64,000 nt of DNA from Thalassia testudinum (GCA_037157565.1 JAZHRO010000073.1:93474001-93538000), one strand, 5' to 3'. Numbered from the stretch's first letter, positions 21,275 through 32,788 are shown. Notes: a model not told the origin generated them from the letters alone. A program made the numbers and translations.

Positions 21275-22403
21275 TTTTTGCTAGTCCCTAGCAAAATTAA
21301 GCGAAACCTAACACTCCAAGTAGACCAGTCAACTCACTTAGTCTTCCTTCATAAGCATATTAAGTTCAGACTCTAGACCCAAGATTCCTAAGTAGTTGCT
21401 AAGTTACAGACTAGGTCGGCTAAAGACGAGTTACAGGCACAAGTTTCCCTGATTTCTAACTCTACCCTAAAGTTTATTGCACCCTGAGATTAAAGCATCC
21501 ATACCTATGCATTGGTCTGAGTTATTTGGGTTAAATAAATCATATATATATATATATATTTGTTTGATTCTTCAAAGTCTAACCTCAGATTATCTATCAA
21601 CACAGTCTGTGTCGGATTCATTGTCCCCATTACCATACCTCGAAGGGTGCCTGGCTTTCGATGCTTCGAGATAGCACCACCCATAACGACCCCAAGAACT
21701 CCTGGCAATCGACACTTCGAGATAGTATCGCCCATGGATTTCTTAAGAGAATTCAGGCCTATGGCAATCGGCACTTCGAGATAGGGCCGCCCATGGTACC
21801 TGAACAGCACAATGCGCTTACATGCCCCTAGTAGGATGGATATCCTAAGAGACAAGCGCCGATGAGGTAATATGTTATCATCGCATCCTCAAGGTGAGTA
21901 TATACTCCCCTCACCTGCGGCGGGAACTTTTCCAATCAAAATGTGTTTTCAAGCCTCTCCTAAGTCAAAACTAAGAGAACCAAATCTCTTTTCAGAAAGA
22001 CAGAAATTAAGTTAATTACTAGACCAAGTGTGTGAAATTTGGATGCTTGGGTTATAAGGACCCGTAAACCTCTTGAGGAATGGTCCGCAACTTAACTCCT
22101 AATTAAGTTTTTAAGTCCACAAAGGACCCTAAAGGTCTAAAGCTAGTAGCTCATTTAACTTCTAAAGTTTGACCCTAGAATTAACTTAGTCTACCCTAGA
22201 GTTCTGATTTGCTTAAGACTGCAAGATCTAGCTAGTTAAGCTCAAAACTTCTTTTTTTTTCCTTTTTTTTCTTTTTTTTTTCATATGCATGCTATAAACA
22301 AAATGCCTCAGGTCCTCTCCCCCATGCCTGGTTCAAACAATGTCCTCATTGAAAACAAAAATAGCTAAAGGAAGATATTACCTGAGGCGGAGAATGGTAG
22401 GAG
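21275..22403 (-). other. 3' non-coding tail of A-outer
   Basis: Carries three tandem boxes (21650-21796), an internal polypurine-like motif (22314-22329) and a T-run at about 22249-22282. A 116-residue frame (21855-21505) overlaps the boxes and recurs in A-inner as 131 residues, but resembles no family I know. No env-like gene was found. Confidence 0.65.
21650..21796 (-). repeat. Three tandem CCATGGGYGG...CTTCGAG boxes, A-outer
   Basis: Units start at about 21650, 21701 and 21758, each about 37-39 nt. In element orientation they read CCATGGGCGG, then TATCTCGAAG, then a CGA..GCC end. The same array is in A-inner (33187-33335) and B (44481-44627). Confidence 0.8.
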
Positions 22404-22856
22404 CTAAGGCTCCTCAAGAGTGACTTCGTCAACCAGATGGCCATCTAAAGTTATGTACGATTTTAACTGTTGACAGTTGACGATAAAGGGAGTTGTTGAA
22501 GAGGAAGGATTTTTGATCTTCACAGCTCCATGCGGAAATACTTTGGTGATTATGTAAGGCCCATCCCAATGAGATTTTAATTTCCCAGGAAAAAGCTTAA
22601 GTCTGGAATTGAAAAGCCAGACTTGTTGGTTGGGCTCAAAGGTCTTTCGAAGAATAAACTTATCATGCAAGACCTTAGTTCTTTCTTTATAAGCTTGAGA
22701 GGTGTCATAAGCATCATTCCTCAGCTCTTCAAGCTCACTTAATTCTAGAAGTCGTGCCTTACCTACCTTCTCTAAATCCATGTTAACACTTCGAATAGCC
22801 CAAAGTGCTTTATGTTCCAACTCAACATGTAAATGGCACACTTTTCCATACACCAT
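22404..22856 (-). pseudogene. A-outer integrase, C-terminal part
   Basis: Frame from M-V-Y-G-K-V-C-H-L through [11 protein letters not shown] and [13 protein letters not shown] to the stop at 22404-22406. The C-terminal domain would bind DNA and guide integration. This piece is open, but the insertion of element B cuts it from its catalytic core, which lies at 47772-48407. It is nearly the same as the end of A-inner integrase (34430-33992). Confidence 0.87.
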
Positions 22857-23788
22857 TGTTGAGAGCCTCATCATAAGTCATAACTAGCTCATTTTGACCT
22901 AATAAAGAGAATAAAAGCTCCTACATGACTTAGAAGAGGGCTTAATTGGAGGAATAAGTGCTCTGAGAAGAAAACATGAAATAAAGGTTAAAACTGCAAT
23001 TTTACCATTACAGTACATAAATGAGATTTCTCAGAGACAAAGCATAGGTCAAATGGTCTAAATGAGATAAAAAGTGGGTTGAATCAATCAGAAATGGGTT
23101 CATGTGCAATATAAGAATTAAATGACATTTGGTAACCCTAAAACAGACCCGCTTAATTCAGCAAGGTTCCGATCAGGATAAAAATCAATTCTACCCTCTA
23201 AAAATCATGGAAAAATATCCCATAGGGTTTATAACATTCAAAGTGCCCTTTGGAACCTGGTTTGACCTAGATTAGGATCCTAGCTCATCAATTGACCTAA
23301 ATTGGGTTTTCACGCAAAATGTCCAGTCAAACGTGGTCAAACATAAAATCCAACTTCACCATTGTTTTCCTTAGGTCCAAATTAGGTTTGTACCAAAATT
23401 TGGACCTAAGGGGAGGTCATCTTGACCTACTTTGCAATTTAGTACACTTAATCACATTTTGGTCCCTATCTTTTGAAAACCATCACAATAACCCCCTATC
23501 TTTCTCTCAGACCTTACAATCAAGTCCTTCCTCCATTATTTGGGAAGGTTCTTCTCCAGCGAGGCTGATAGGGGGGTACGCTCAAATCCCTCAGAGATCT
23601 CCTCCCAGAATTGGAAGGGAGATTCTCTGAGGAATTCCCTTCCATCTAAGCCTGATCTTGATCTCTGTTTTCTTTCCAAACTATCGTGCGAACGCACAAG
23701 AAATTTGGGTCTCAACCACCTTCCTTCTCCAGTGAGATAGCTGTGGCCAAAAGGCGCCCTCCACGCAGCAAAAAGTTCGGCCAGCACC

Positions 23789-23795
23789 TATAAAA
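23789..23795 (+). promoter_or_regulatory. TATA box of element B
   Basis: TATAAAA in CACCTATAAAATGACC, with the same box at 46001-46007 in the other LTR. It would place transcription start near 23820, with U3 about 0.96 kb and a long R-U5 of about 1.7 kb. Confidence 0.65.
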
Positions 23796-24409
23796 TGACC
23801 TCCGACCCTCTGCGAGATCTCAGACTTGTCTTGGCCGTAGAATCCTCCAAATTTCTTCTCTCCTCTCTCCGGCCAAGGAACCCGCAAGCTCCGGCAACTA
23901 CCTCTCCTCCTTCTCGTCACTCTGCTGCTATACCAGCAGCAGAGTCTACTTCGCCTCATCCTCCCGCGTCGCGCCGCACCAAGCGCACGTTTCCCCGACC
24001 TCTTCATCATCACCGTCATCTCCCTCAGGGTTATCTTCTCCGACAACGGCAACTACGAGCCGTCTGACTTTGCTGCCCCCGTTCTCTCCTAACAGTCTAG
24101 ATAAGTCCCCCATCCTCCCCTCTTTCATTTGCTCACGTTATTTCACTCAATCGACCCCTTGACCGTCCTGTCCACCGCCACCTTCCTCATCTCCGGCCAC
24201 CCTCCGGCGTGACGCCCCCTCGCTCCGCAGCCCCACACGTCTCGCCGACCATCACATAACCTCCGCCTCATCTCACTGAACACCCTCCACTCATCCACAG
24301 CCCTGCCACACCACCACTGCAACCCCCCGAACACACCCACCCATCCGGCCACAGAGGGACCTAGGCACTCACGCCTAGGCCGCCCCGCGGCCTGCCACAT
24401 AGCTGATCA

Positions 24410-24432
24410 CCTTCGCCGTGACACGGCGAAGG
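24410..24432. repeat. Perfect 10-bp hairpin in B LTR
   Basis: CCTTCGCCGT and ACGGCGAAGG flank the loop GAC. A second stem CCTAGGC/GCCTAGG lies at 24360-24379. Both are kept in the right LTR (hairpin at 46623-46645). Confidence 0.85.
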
Positions 24433-24954
24433 TCCTCTGGTGATCTGATTAGGCCGAGAGGCCATTTTCGTGTCTGACAGGTTCCCAGCCCTTGCCGCCA
24501 TTGATGACAACTCGAGGAAGCTCCAAGCTCACTCCAGGCTTCAGGACCGCAAGGCTCCAGGTGCTGCGGATTCGGGGAAGCATTGCGAAGCTATCTGACC
24601 CAACGAGCGAAGCCAACAGAGCCTGCAGTTGAGGAATTGAAGGCACGATCAGCTGCGGGCGTGCGAAGAACAGCAGTGGGCTTTAGTCCCACATCGGTAA
24701 GCCAAGATGCACCAACACCCTTTAAATTGCTTTTGTGAAATATCCTCTTCGCCTCCAGTTACACTTGGGGTGAGGTCCCTCACCCATTACAGTACGCCTC
24801 GTCCGTGGTTTCACCTCACGGATCTGGCGCAACCCGACCCGACCTTGTCCCAAGCACACCTCGCGCATCACCCTCACGCCGGTGCGCCTGGTCACGGGCG
24901 CGTGATCCGACTCGTTTAACCGGCTCTGGGAGAGCGTGCTGAGAGTGGTTTACA

Positions 24955-25290
24955 CAGAGAGAAAGAGAGACGTGCGGGTAGAGGGATAGGTTTTGCTGTG
25001 CCTAGTGTGTGCAGGACACAGGTACTTAACCGCTGCAAGAAAGAAGGAAGGGAGTTCTGCAGCCAAGGCAAAGAAGAAGGAACGCAAAAGGGAAATAGAA
25101 GAAAGAAGGAAGGAGGATCTAAAAGAAAGGAAGGAAGGAGAGAGGCAAGGCAATGAAGGAAGCAGAACCAAGGAAGACTGAAGAAGAAGACAAAGGGCAG
25201 ACGAAGACTCAGGAAGGCAAAGGCAAAGAAAGAAGAACGTCAGACCTTCGCAGGAAGAAAAGTTATAGAGGGAGAGAAAAGGAGCTTCAT
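24955..25290 (+). repeat. Purine-rich tract in B LTR
   Basis: From about 25035 the plus strand is dominated by AAG, GAA and GGA runs; the matching tract is 47245-47505. It lies in the transcribed leader. Lys/Glu-rich frames here are compositional artefacts. Confidence 0.7.
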
Positions 25291-25295
25291 TTTAA

Positions 25296-25321
25296 GACGT
25301 CTGATACAAATATCAGACGTC
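25296..25321. repeat. GACGTCTGATA perfect inverted repeat in B LTR
   Basis: GACGTCTGATA and TATCAGACGTC are exact reverse complements around CAAA. The pair at 47509-47534 is identical. It shares the GACGTC core with the family A palindrome. Confidence 0.87.
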
Positions 25322-25555
25322 CAATCTTTGTTTTCCCTGAGCAATTTCTTTTTATAACTCTCATTGAACTCGGATATACTTATTTTCATTTAAAAGGTTG
25401 TGTTCTTTAGTTTTGAAAGTACTTAGATTGCTCCCTGTGTTCGACCTCGGATACTCCGGTCTTCGAGTTATAAAATCTTTATTTGTTTTCGTGGAAATTT
25501 CATCTATATTACAATGCATTAGTTATTAAAACATGATCTAGCCGCGTAAACATTT

Positions 25556-25573
25556 TGGTACCATTGCTGGGGA
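25556..25573 (+). promoter_or_regulatory. Primer-binding site of element B (decayed tRNA-Asp)
   Basis: TGGTACCATTGCTGGGGA matches TGGCGCCGTTGCCGGGGA at 14 of 18 positions. All four differences are transitions. It lies 3 nt after the LTR. Confidence 0.75.
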
Positions 25574-26512
25574 GCAACGGGCACTTTTAAAGCTTTTGAT
25601 TACAACTTTTTGATCCAATATTTGACCTAACTCCTCTCTTTTGTTGTGCTTATTACAGGGAAAGCAGAAAGGAAAAAAGAGCAGCTGCACAACAGACATT
25701 CTAAAGAACAGGTAATTTCCATAAGCCTTCTCTCTTAACTCCCTAAAAATCTGAAAAGAAAAAAAAAGAATCAACTTAGGGCTACCTGTTTCATATTTAG
25801 TAACTCATCAAGTTGCCTGATTTTCATTTCAACACATTTTTATCTGCTCATCCAACTAAGGTAACTAGGGCTAAAACTTTCTTGATTGAGCCCTAGATAC
25901 TAAATTTTGAGGCAACTAAATTGGACCCACTAGAGCCAATTTAAGGATTAAAAAGCTAGGGTTTTTAGAGACACATCTTATCTTAAACAAGGAAACAAAT
26001 TTTTCCAAAAGAGGTGTACCTAAGCCTTGCTTGAAAAGATCTATACAAGAAGAACACTAAGCAAATCAGGTTTTTAATCCATTTGAACCTTAAAAGAAAG
26101 GACCTAAAAGCTCTCAAAGGAACAAGAGGTGAAGTTGATTCCTTGGGTCAACCAACCTTAAAATTAGGTCACTTTTTCACTCAAAATACCTAAAAGTTCA
26201 AGTGGAACCTTAAGCACCTTGATCTTAAAGTAAAAAAGGTAGACTTAAGAGGTCAAGGTCCCCATTCTGGTCTACCAGGAACCACAGTGACAAGAGAGGT
26301 CAGGTGGGGGGAAACCCTGTAACTCGTGGGGACGCTCTACCGTGTAGGGGTCTTTGCGGGACTCTCCCTCTCTGGCTGCCTAGGTATTTCTCAAGTGGAC
26401 GACCTTTCTGACTAAGGGGTACCATCCGCCCCGAACCTCTATAGTCACCCAACAATTTTTGGGTGTCTTGATTGGGTCTAGCACCTTCTAATCTCATCAC
26501 ATCCTTCGGTGT
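25574..26512 (+). other. 5' leader of element B
   Basis: AT-rich untranslated region without a convincing frame. The gag start at 26513 follows CGGTGT. Confidence 0.7.
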
Positions 26513-28310
26513 ATGTTCGGTAGGAGGTCCTTAAGACCACCCTTAAGACCTGCTTTAGAAATTCACTCTCGTCGAGGCCAAGCCTCGACGCCCTTGTTTG
26601 TGCAGCAACCCCACCACATAAATCTTTCATCTGATTCAGAACCTGGTTCTCCTTCTCCCATCATGGCACAACCCATTGAAGAGGAGAACAACCTTGAACA
26701 CCAACTTCAACGCCTTAATGATCTCTTTCAAAATTTTGTAAACCCACCGCAGCGACCTATGATGCGAGATCACTATAATCCCGCTGCGGTGGCGATCGAA
26801 CCTCGAGTACGAATCCCAATTGGAGGTCCTGATTCTGAACTGAAGCCCAACATGATTCATGCCATACCAAAGTTTCATGGGCTTAACTCTGAGGATCCAT
26901 TCCAACATATTAAACAACTCAAGCATTTGGCCCAGACCTTCGGGTCAGATCTACAAAATCGGAACATCCTACTCATGAAAATGTTTTCGTTCTCCCTCTT
27001 GGACAAGGCCACCCATTGGTATCAAACTCAGACTCGTTCGATCAACACATGGGAGGAACTTCAGTCCGAATTTTTGAAAAAATTCTTCCCCGTTGGCCGG
27101 ATGAATGCCTTGCTCCACCAGATCACTCATTTCACTCAACAATCGGGAGAACCTCTTCACGAAGCATGGGATCGATTCTTAGATCTCATGCGAAAGTGCC
27201 CCCACCACGGAGTTCTTAAGTGGGAACAAGTCCAGTCTTTTTACCAGGGACTCCGTGAAGACATTCATTTATTCGTCAATGCAACGTGCGGAGGAAACAT
27301 CATGGGTCAACATGAGGACACGGTGTGGGAGATTCTCGAAAACATGTGCGAGAACTCCATAAATAATGACTCCATGGGCTTATTCGACATGACGAATGCC
27401 CGCGCATCGACGAATTTGAGAGGGGCACATGAGATGCAGGACCTGTCCACTTCCGTCGACTTGGAACTGATGGCCAGTTGGTTGGACAAGGTTTCTATCA
27501 TAGAAAAGAAGGTGGACAAGCTAACTCGGCATTTGCAGCAAGCCACCTCTGCGCAAAACTCTTTTGCACGACCGCCTCTGGCAAGGGAAACTGTGTAAAA
27601 CATCTACCACCAATCTGCCAAGGGGATGGACCCATATCCACCCCCATCTGCCTCTCGGACCGGAGTGACCTCCGATCCATTCTACTCTAGTTGGAGGAAC
27701 TCTGAACCCTCGTATTCTGACTTTCCTGAGGTTCCTCAAAATTGTGAGGACCTCAACGCCATCCAAAATGACCCATTCTCCAATACCTACAACCCTGGAT
27801 GGTGAAATCATCCTAACTTTCAGTGGGCGGGAAATTCTCAGACTCAAAGACCACCATATCAACAACGTCCACAAGCCCCTCGTCCATATCAGCCGCCTCA
27901 GCCTTGGCCCAATCCCACCTGCCAATCCAGGCTAAACTAGGATCAACTGACTCTTATCCTTCAAGCACTGCCTGACATTCAAAAGACGAATGCGGCAATG
28001 AAAAAACAGCACAAGGACGAGATCACAGAGGTTCGCAACCAACTGACCCAGATGGCGAATTCCTACCAACCTGGCACCCTTCCTTCGCAACCTCTGCCCA
28101 ACCCAAATAACGTGCCGACCCAGAGGCGCGTTATGAATCCAAATTCAGGCCACGCACATTTGATTTATTAGGCCTGCTGCTCCATCGCCAGATGGGATGG
28201 AAGCTTCGACATCTTATGCAGGATTTCAGCAGCAGCCACCCCTCTTACCAAACCCAAACCAAAATTAGGCCGGATTAAATTCTGTAGCAACACGTAGTGG
28301 TAAAATAACC
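26513..28310 (+). pseudogene. Element B gag
   Basis: The start M-F-G-R-R-S-L-R at 26513 matches element C. The open frame runs to 27598 and holds I-P-K-F-H-G-L-N-S-E-D-P-F-Q-H, K-M-F-S-F-S-L-L-D-K-A-T-H-W-Y, F-L-K-K-F-F-P-V-G-R and H-E-A-W-D-R-F-L-D-L-M-R-K-C-P-H-H, the gag core of the Athila type. A frameshift near 27595 leads into N-D-P-F-S-N-T-Y-N-P-G-W at about 27769-27804, with a stop in place of the next residue, and further stops to about 28290. The C-terminus is Pro/Gln-rich, and I see no CCHC knuckle. Confidence 0.87.
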
Positions 28311-28448
28311 CAAGACCCACATTATCCGAACCACTCCAAGCCTGATAATAGCCAAGACCCTAGGATAGTTATCCAAGATACCACTGTCCCAGATCAAGAA
28401 CCTGGACCTATCCTAGAGGAACCAACTAGGATCCCATTTCCTGAGGCC

Positions 28449-29396
28449 TTGACCAAAGGAAAAAGGATAACCAAACCCATGGCCCCTGAGGAGGATCTGG
28501 TCAAGCTCTTTGAACAGGTCCAGATAAGCATTCCATTGATGGATGCAATTCGCCACGTACCAGCTTACGCAAGATTCTTGAAAGACGTATGTACACCTAA
28601 ACGTAAGCCGCGAACCAAGGATGGGAATCCGATCGTACTATCAGAGCAAGCCAGCTCTGTCATCTTGAGTAAACTCCCACCCAAGGCTAAAGACCCAGGA
28701 ACTCCCCTGATTTCTTGTAAAATTGGTGAAACCCAATTTCATAGAGCCTTACTAGATCTAGGTGCCTCCATAAATTTAATACCTACATTCCTCCTTGACC
28801 ACCTTGAAGAATCTGAACTTAAACCAACTAAGGTGACATTGCAGTTAGCTGATCAATCCATCAAGTCACCTAAAGGAATAATCGAGGATGTCATTGTTAG
28901 GGTACGGGATTTCTACTTCCCGGTGGACATCATAGTACTGGACATGGATGCACCTAAGAACCCAAGGGACACACCAATCATATTAGGGAGACCCTTTTTG
29001 GCCACTGCTAGGGCCAACATAAACTGCGAAGAGGGCCAGATAGAGTTAAAATTTGGGAATCAAACCCTGAAGATTGACATTTTTAAGGCCCAACAAGGGA
29101 TTAACTGCGGGGTTATAGAACAGATTTGTGATATCAGAGCCATGGTTGAGGAATTGCATACAGAGGACAACCTGATTATCCTTGATCAACCACTAGAAAA
29201 TCAAAACCCGCCAACAGAGGAGTGCGAACATGATCTAGACACACCTATGACTCCAACCCTTGTTCCTGATACAAACCCTGAACCACCTGCTGCTGCTGCT
29301 GATAATCCTGTCATGGAACTCAAGCCCCTTCCCAAGCATTTGAAGTACGTCTTTTTGGATTCGAATCAGACGTTTCCTATGATTATCAACTCTTGA
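28449..29396 (+). CDS. Element B aspartic protease and linker (open segment)
   Basis: A 315-residue open frame. Pre-protease block first (I-S-I-P-L-M-D-A-I-R-H-V-P, F-L-K-D-V-C-T-P-K-R), then L-L-D-L-G-A-S-I-N-L-I-P with D-L-G-A-S at 28755-28769, L-Q-L-A-D-Q-S, and I-L-G-R-P-F-L-A-T near 28980. It ends in the acidic linker at L-K-Y-V-F-L-D-S-N, with a stop at 29394-29396 just before RT. Protease motifs are all present, so this domain could fold. The first Met is internal to the polyprotein. The RT piece at 29421 continues in the same frame after the stop. Confidence 0.85.
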   Translation: MTKGKRITKPMAPEEDLVKLFEQVQISIPLMDAIRHVPAYARFLKDVCTPKRKPRTKDGNPIVLSEQASSVILSKLPPKAKDPGTPLISCKIGETQFHRALLDLGASINLIPTFLLDHLEESELKPTKVTLQLADQSIKSPKGIIEDVIVRVRDFYFPVDIIVLDMDAPKNPRDTPIILGRPFLATARANINCEEGQIELKFGNQTLKIDIFKAQQGINCGVIEQICDIRAMVEELHTEDNLIILDQPLENQNPPTEECEHDLDTPMTPTLVPDTNPEPPAAAADNPVMELKPLPKHLKYVFLDSNQTFPMIINS

Positions 29397-29420
29397 CTCA
29401 CACCTGACCAGGAACTCCAT

Positions 29421-30420
29421 TTGATTACTGTTCTCCAGCAACATCGTAGAGCCATTGGATGGACTCTCGATGATTTGACTGGTATAAGCCCTTCATATTG
29501 CACACATCGAATCTACACAGAAGAAGGTGCACGACCTTCAAGAGAAATGCAAAGACACCTAAACCCTAACCTACAGGAGGTCGTGAAAAAGGAGATCATA
29601 AAGTGGTTAGATGCAGGGATCATCTACCCGATCTTCGACAGTCGTTGGGTGAGTCCAATACAGGTGGTGCCTAAAAAGGCAGGACTTACCATCATCACGA
29701 CTGAAACCGTAGAAGTCATTCCTACCCGAATAGCTAACTCGTGGAGAGTCTGCATTGATTACAGAAGACTCAATTCCTCCACGAAGAAGGATCATTTCCC
29801 ACTACTGTATATTGATCAGATCCTCGAGAAACTAGCGGGAAATAGGTTCTTCTGCTTTCTTGACGGGTACTCCGGTTATAACCAGGTGGCAATCCATCCA
29901 GAGGACCAAGAAAAGACCACATTCACCTGCCCCTTCGGGACGTACGTGTTTCGAAGGATGCCTTTCGGTCTCTGCAATGCACCTGCAAATTTTCAGCGGT
30001 GCAAGCTTGCCATATTCTCAGATATGGTAGGTGACTATCTGGAAGTCTTTATGGATGACTCTTCAATTTTTGGAACATCATTTGACAATTGCCTCCAACA
30101 CTTGGTCCAAATACTCAGGCGGTGCATCGATGTGAATTTGGTTCTTTCCTGGGAAAAGAGCCATTTCATGGTGCCTGAGGGAATTGTCCTGGGACATTTA
30201 ATCTCGGAGAAAGGCATCCAAGTGGATTGAGCTAAGGTTAACTTAATTTCCAAGCTCCCTATGCCCAGCTCGATTAAGGACATCCGATCTTTTTTGGGGC
30301 ACGTCGATTTTTACCGTCGATTTATCCCTGATTTTTAAAAAATTGCGCGCCCCCTGACCACTCTTCTCTCCAAGGATGTGCCTTTCAAAATTTCCAAGGA
30401 ATGCACTCAAGCATTTGAGA
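29421..30420 (+). pseudogene. Element B reverse transcriptase
   Basis: Open from 29421 to 30230: [54 protein letters not shown] and the catalytic F-M-D-D at 30048-30059. It stops after Q-V-D at 30228-30230, consistent with CGA to TGA. The thumb continues in frame with more stops (for example TAA near 30338). All palm blocks are intact. It would make cDNA in the particle. Confidence 0.88.
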
Positions 30421-31061
30421 TCCTACGTGACTGAGTCACCCAAGCCCCGATCCTACAGTCCCCTGATTGGTCTCAACCCTTTGAGATCATGTGCGATGCA
30501 TCTGACTTCGCTGTAGGAGCGGTTTTGGGGTAGAAAATTGACGGGAAACCTGTGGTCATTTACTACGCCAGCAAAACATTGGATGAGGCTCAGCGTAACT
30601 ATACAGTTACTGAGAAAGAGCTGCTAACTGTAGTATTTGCCCTAGAAAAATTCAGATCATACCTTCTGGGTTCCCATGTTATCATATACTCGGATTACAC
30701 AGCTGTGAGGCATCTCCTTGCAAAGTAGGACGCGAAACCTCGATTAATCCGATGGATCTTGCTGTTGCAAGAATTTGACGTTGAGATTCGCGACAAAGCG
30801 GGAAAGCAAAATGTGGTAGCTGATCACTTGTCCCGTCTTCCTTTTGAAATAATTGACCGTTCCGGACCCATCACAGAACATTTTCCTGATGAGCACCTCC
30901 TGGCTATCAGTACAAGTCCTCAATGGTTCACAGATATAGTAAATTACCTGGCATCACATTAGATTCCGTCCGATTGGCCAAAGGCCAAGAAGGACAAATT
31001 GTGTTCCGATGCCAAGTATTACCTATGGGAAGACCCATATCTATTTCGCATTGGTGCTGAT
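30421..31061 (+). pseudogene. Element B RNase H, cut by A-inner
   Basis: Shows [23 protein letters not shown] and Y-S-D-Y-T-A-V-R-H-L, then [17 protein letters not shown]. Stops at about 30432, 30532 and 30726. The frame reaches F-R-I-G-A-D at 31061, where A-inner begins, and resumes at 42356 with I-I-R-R-C. The target bases CTGAT are 31057-31061. Confidence 0.83.
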
Positions 31062-31639
31062 TGACTCGTCGATCGTTTGCTTTAAAGTCGTTTGTAGTTT
31101 AATGTGGTGGAAAAATCGACTAATCAATATTTAAGAAAGAAATAATCACTCGCAGAGGAGCGGGTCGTATCCACAGGGAGGCAATGACGTATTAAAATTC
31201 GCACCAGTTAAAAATGTTTGTTCGTAGTTAGTTTGGACAAGAATCAAGCCAAAATTGACTTCAGATTAAGGTTTAAGCAAGAAACAATGCTGAAATAGCA
31301 ATTCTGAGAAACTAGAGGATATTTTCCGCAATGTAGAATCAATAAAATATGATTAAAAAGTGACAATGGCAGAAAATGTAATTTCTAATTGGCAGGTTAC
31401 TGTAGCAGAACAAGGGAATTTTTCCCCTTTGTCTTGCGCGACGAGGAGTGGATGGCCGGGCACGGGAAGCTCGGAGGAAGTCCCTTGGACAGGGGGCTTC
31501 GAAGCGGTGGTGGCGGCGTGTCGCGCGGCGGCTGGAGGTGGTCGGACGAGCTCCGGCGGAGGTGCTGCAGCCGGTGAGCGTGCGCGGCCTGTTGGCGTGA
31601 AGACTGCCGTGCGCTACTGTTGCGTGGGTGGCTGCTGTT

Positions 31640-31871
31640 GTGCGGGTTTGCAGGCGTGGGAGAAGGGCGCTGCAGGTGGTGAGCGCGGTTGTGCGGGTCT
31701 ACAGGCGCGGGAGGAGGGCGCTGCAGGCTGAGGAGGGTGCGGTTGGAGATGAGCGGGTGTGGGCGCGTGGTTGGAGTTGAGCGGGTGGCTTTGCAAGCAC
31801 GGGAAGAAGTGTGCGCGGTTGTGTGGGTCTGCAGGCGCGGGAGAAGGGCGCTGCAGGCGATGAGCGCGCGC
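31640..31871. repeat. 51-bp repeat units in A-inner LTR
   Basis: Units start at 31640, 31691 and 31821 with GTG[CT]GGGT, and contain GGGCGCTGCAGG. The first two are directly adjacent. Equivalent units in the 5' LTR start at 41207, 41258 and 41384. Confidence 0.7.
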
Positions 31872-32086
31872 AGCCGCTGGTCTCGCAAAGGCTGGAGGGG
31901 GCGTGCGGGCGAAGGCAGCAGGTGCGAGGAAGGTGCTGCGGGCGTAGGAGCGTGTGCGTGAGGTTGGCGTGGGCTGCAGGCGTGGGGAAGGTTCTGCAGG
32001 CGTGGAAGGTTGCGGGTGACTTCAGACATGTGCGGTGGAAGTGAAGTGGGAGGACGAAGATTGCTCTGGATTGGGAGGTGGACTTC

Positions 32087-32114
32087 AGACGTCCGGGAAA
32101 TTTCCCGGACGTCT
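32087..32114. repeat. Perfect 28-bp palindrome in A-inner 3' LTR
   Basis: AGACGTCCGGGAAA is followed directly by its exact reverse complement. Identical to 54818-54845 in A-outer. Its partner in the other LTR (41650-41677) has lost two pairs. Confidence 0.88.
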
Positions 32115-32538
32115 TAAGTGACTGAAAGGGTGGTTGACGGTTGTTGCGGCAGTGGTGGTTGGTGACGACGGCGAGGGAGATGCACGCTAAGGTGCTCATG
32201 GTAATGCAGGCGAGCTCCGGATGGCGGTGTGTCCTGTCACACCACACGCCCACGGTGGTGGAGACTCGCCGCCACAGTAGAGGCCGGCAGTATGGAATGG
32301 AAGAGAGAAGGTCTCTCTGCACAGTGGTGGGTCGGTGGTGGAGGCCTCCCGAGCTTGGCTGCCTCCCTCCTCCTTTTGTAGTGGCCTGCACAAATTTGAA
32401 ATCAGCCACCCGACCAGATCCACCACATCCGCTCTCCCTTGAATGGGTTCTTCACTGTGGCAGCTGGGCGTTGGAGCAGTAGCCAGCCGTTCCTGCAAGA
32501 AGAAGAATAAAGAAAATAATGTTAAAATATTAGGGCCA

Positions 32539-32546
32539 TTTATATA
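32539..32546 (-). promoter_or_regulatory. TATA box in A-inner 3' LTR
   Basis: Minus strand TATATAAA, also at 42102-42109 in the 5' LTR. Confidence 0.6.
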
Positions 32547-32788
32547 CATACCCTCAACTTTTATGTTAATAAAAATAATGTACCTAATTGGTTATCTAAT
32601 TAGATGAATGCCATTCTAAGCTAATTCTAAATGCAGTTAAAAATATGAATGCAATGCATGGATTATGTAATTAAATTAAAACTATGAATTAATCTATTTA
32701 CATCCTAATTTATACTAAATAAATGTTAGAATTAACCTAATGTGTAGGCACTTAAATACTTAAATAGCCCACAACTATGGGCTAATCA

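Larger units (their letters stand above)
22857..25552 (+). repeat. 5' LTR of element B
   Basis: Starts TGTTGAGAGCC and ends GCGTAAACA, giving TG...CA ends. It is 2696 bp and matches 45072-47766 closely along its length. Frames inside it are low-confidence shadows. Confidence 0.93.
31062..32788 (-). repeat. 3' LTR of A-inner
   Basis: Runs TGACTCGTCG to GGGCTAATCA (plus strand), 1727 bp. The partner is 40629-42350. It is about 150 bp longer than the A-outer LTRs because of extra GC-rich repeat units. Confidence 0.93.

Noticed and set aside
22857..25552. Host gene or promoter in the 2.7-kb repeated block
   Set aside because: TG...CA ends, the 5-bp duplication, the PBS and the second copy at 45072-47766 show that it is an LTR.
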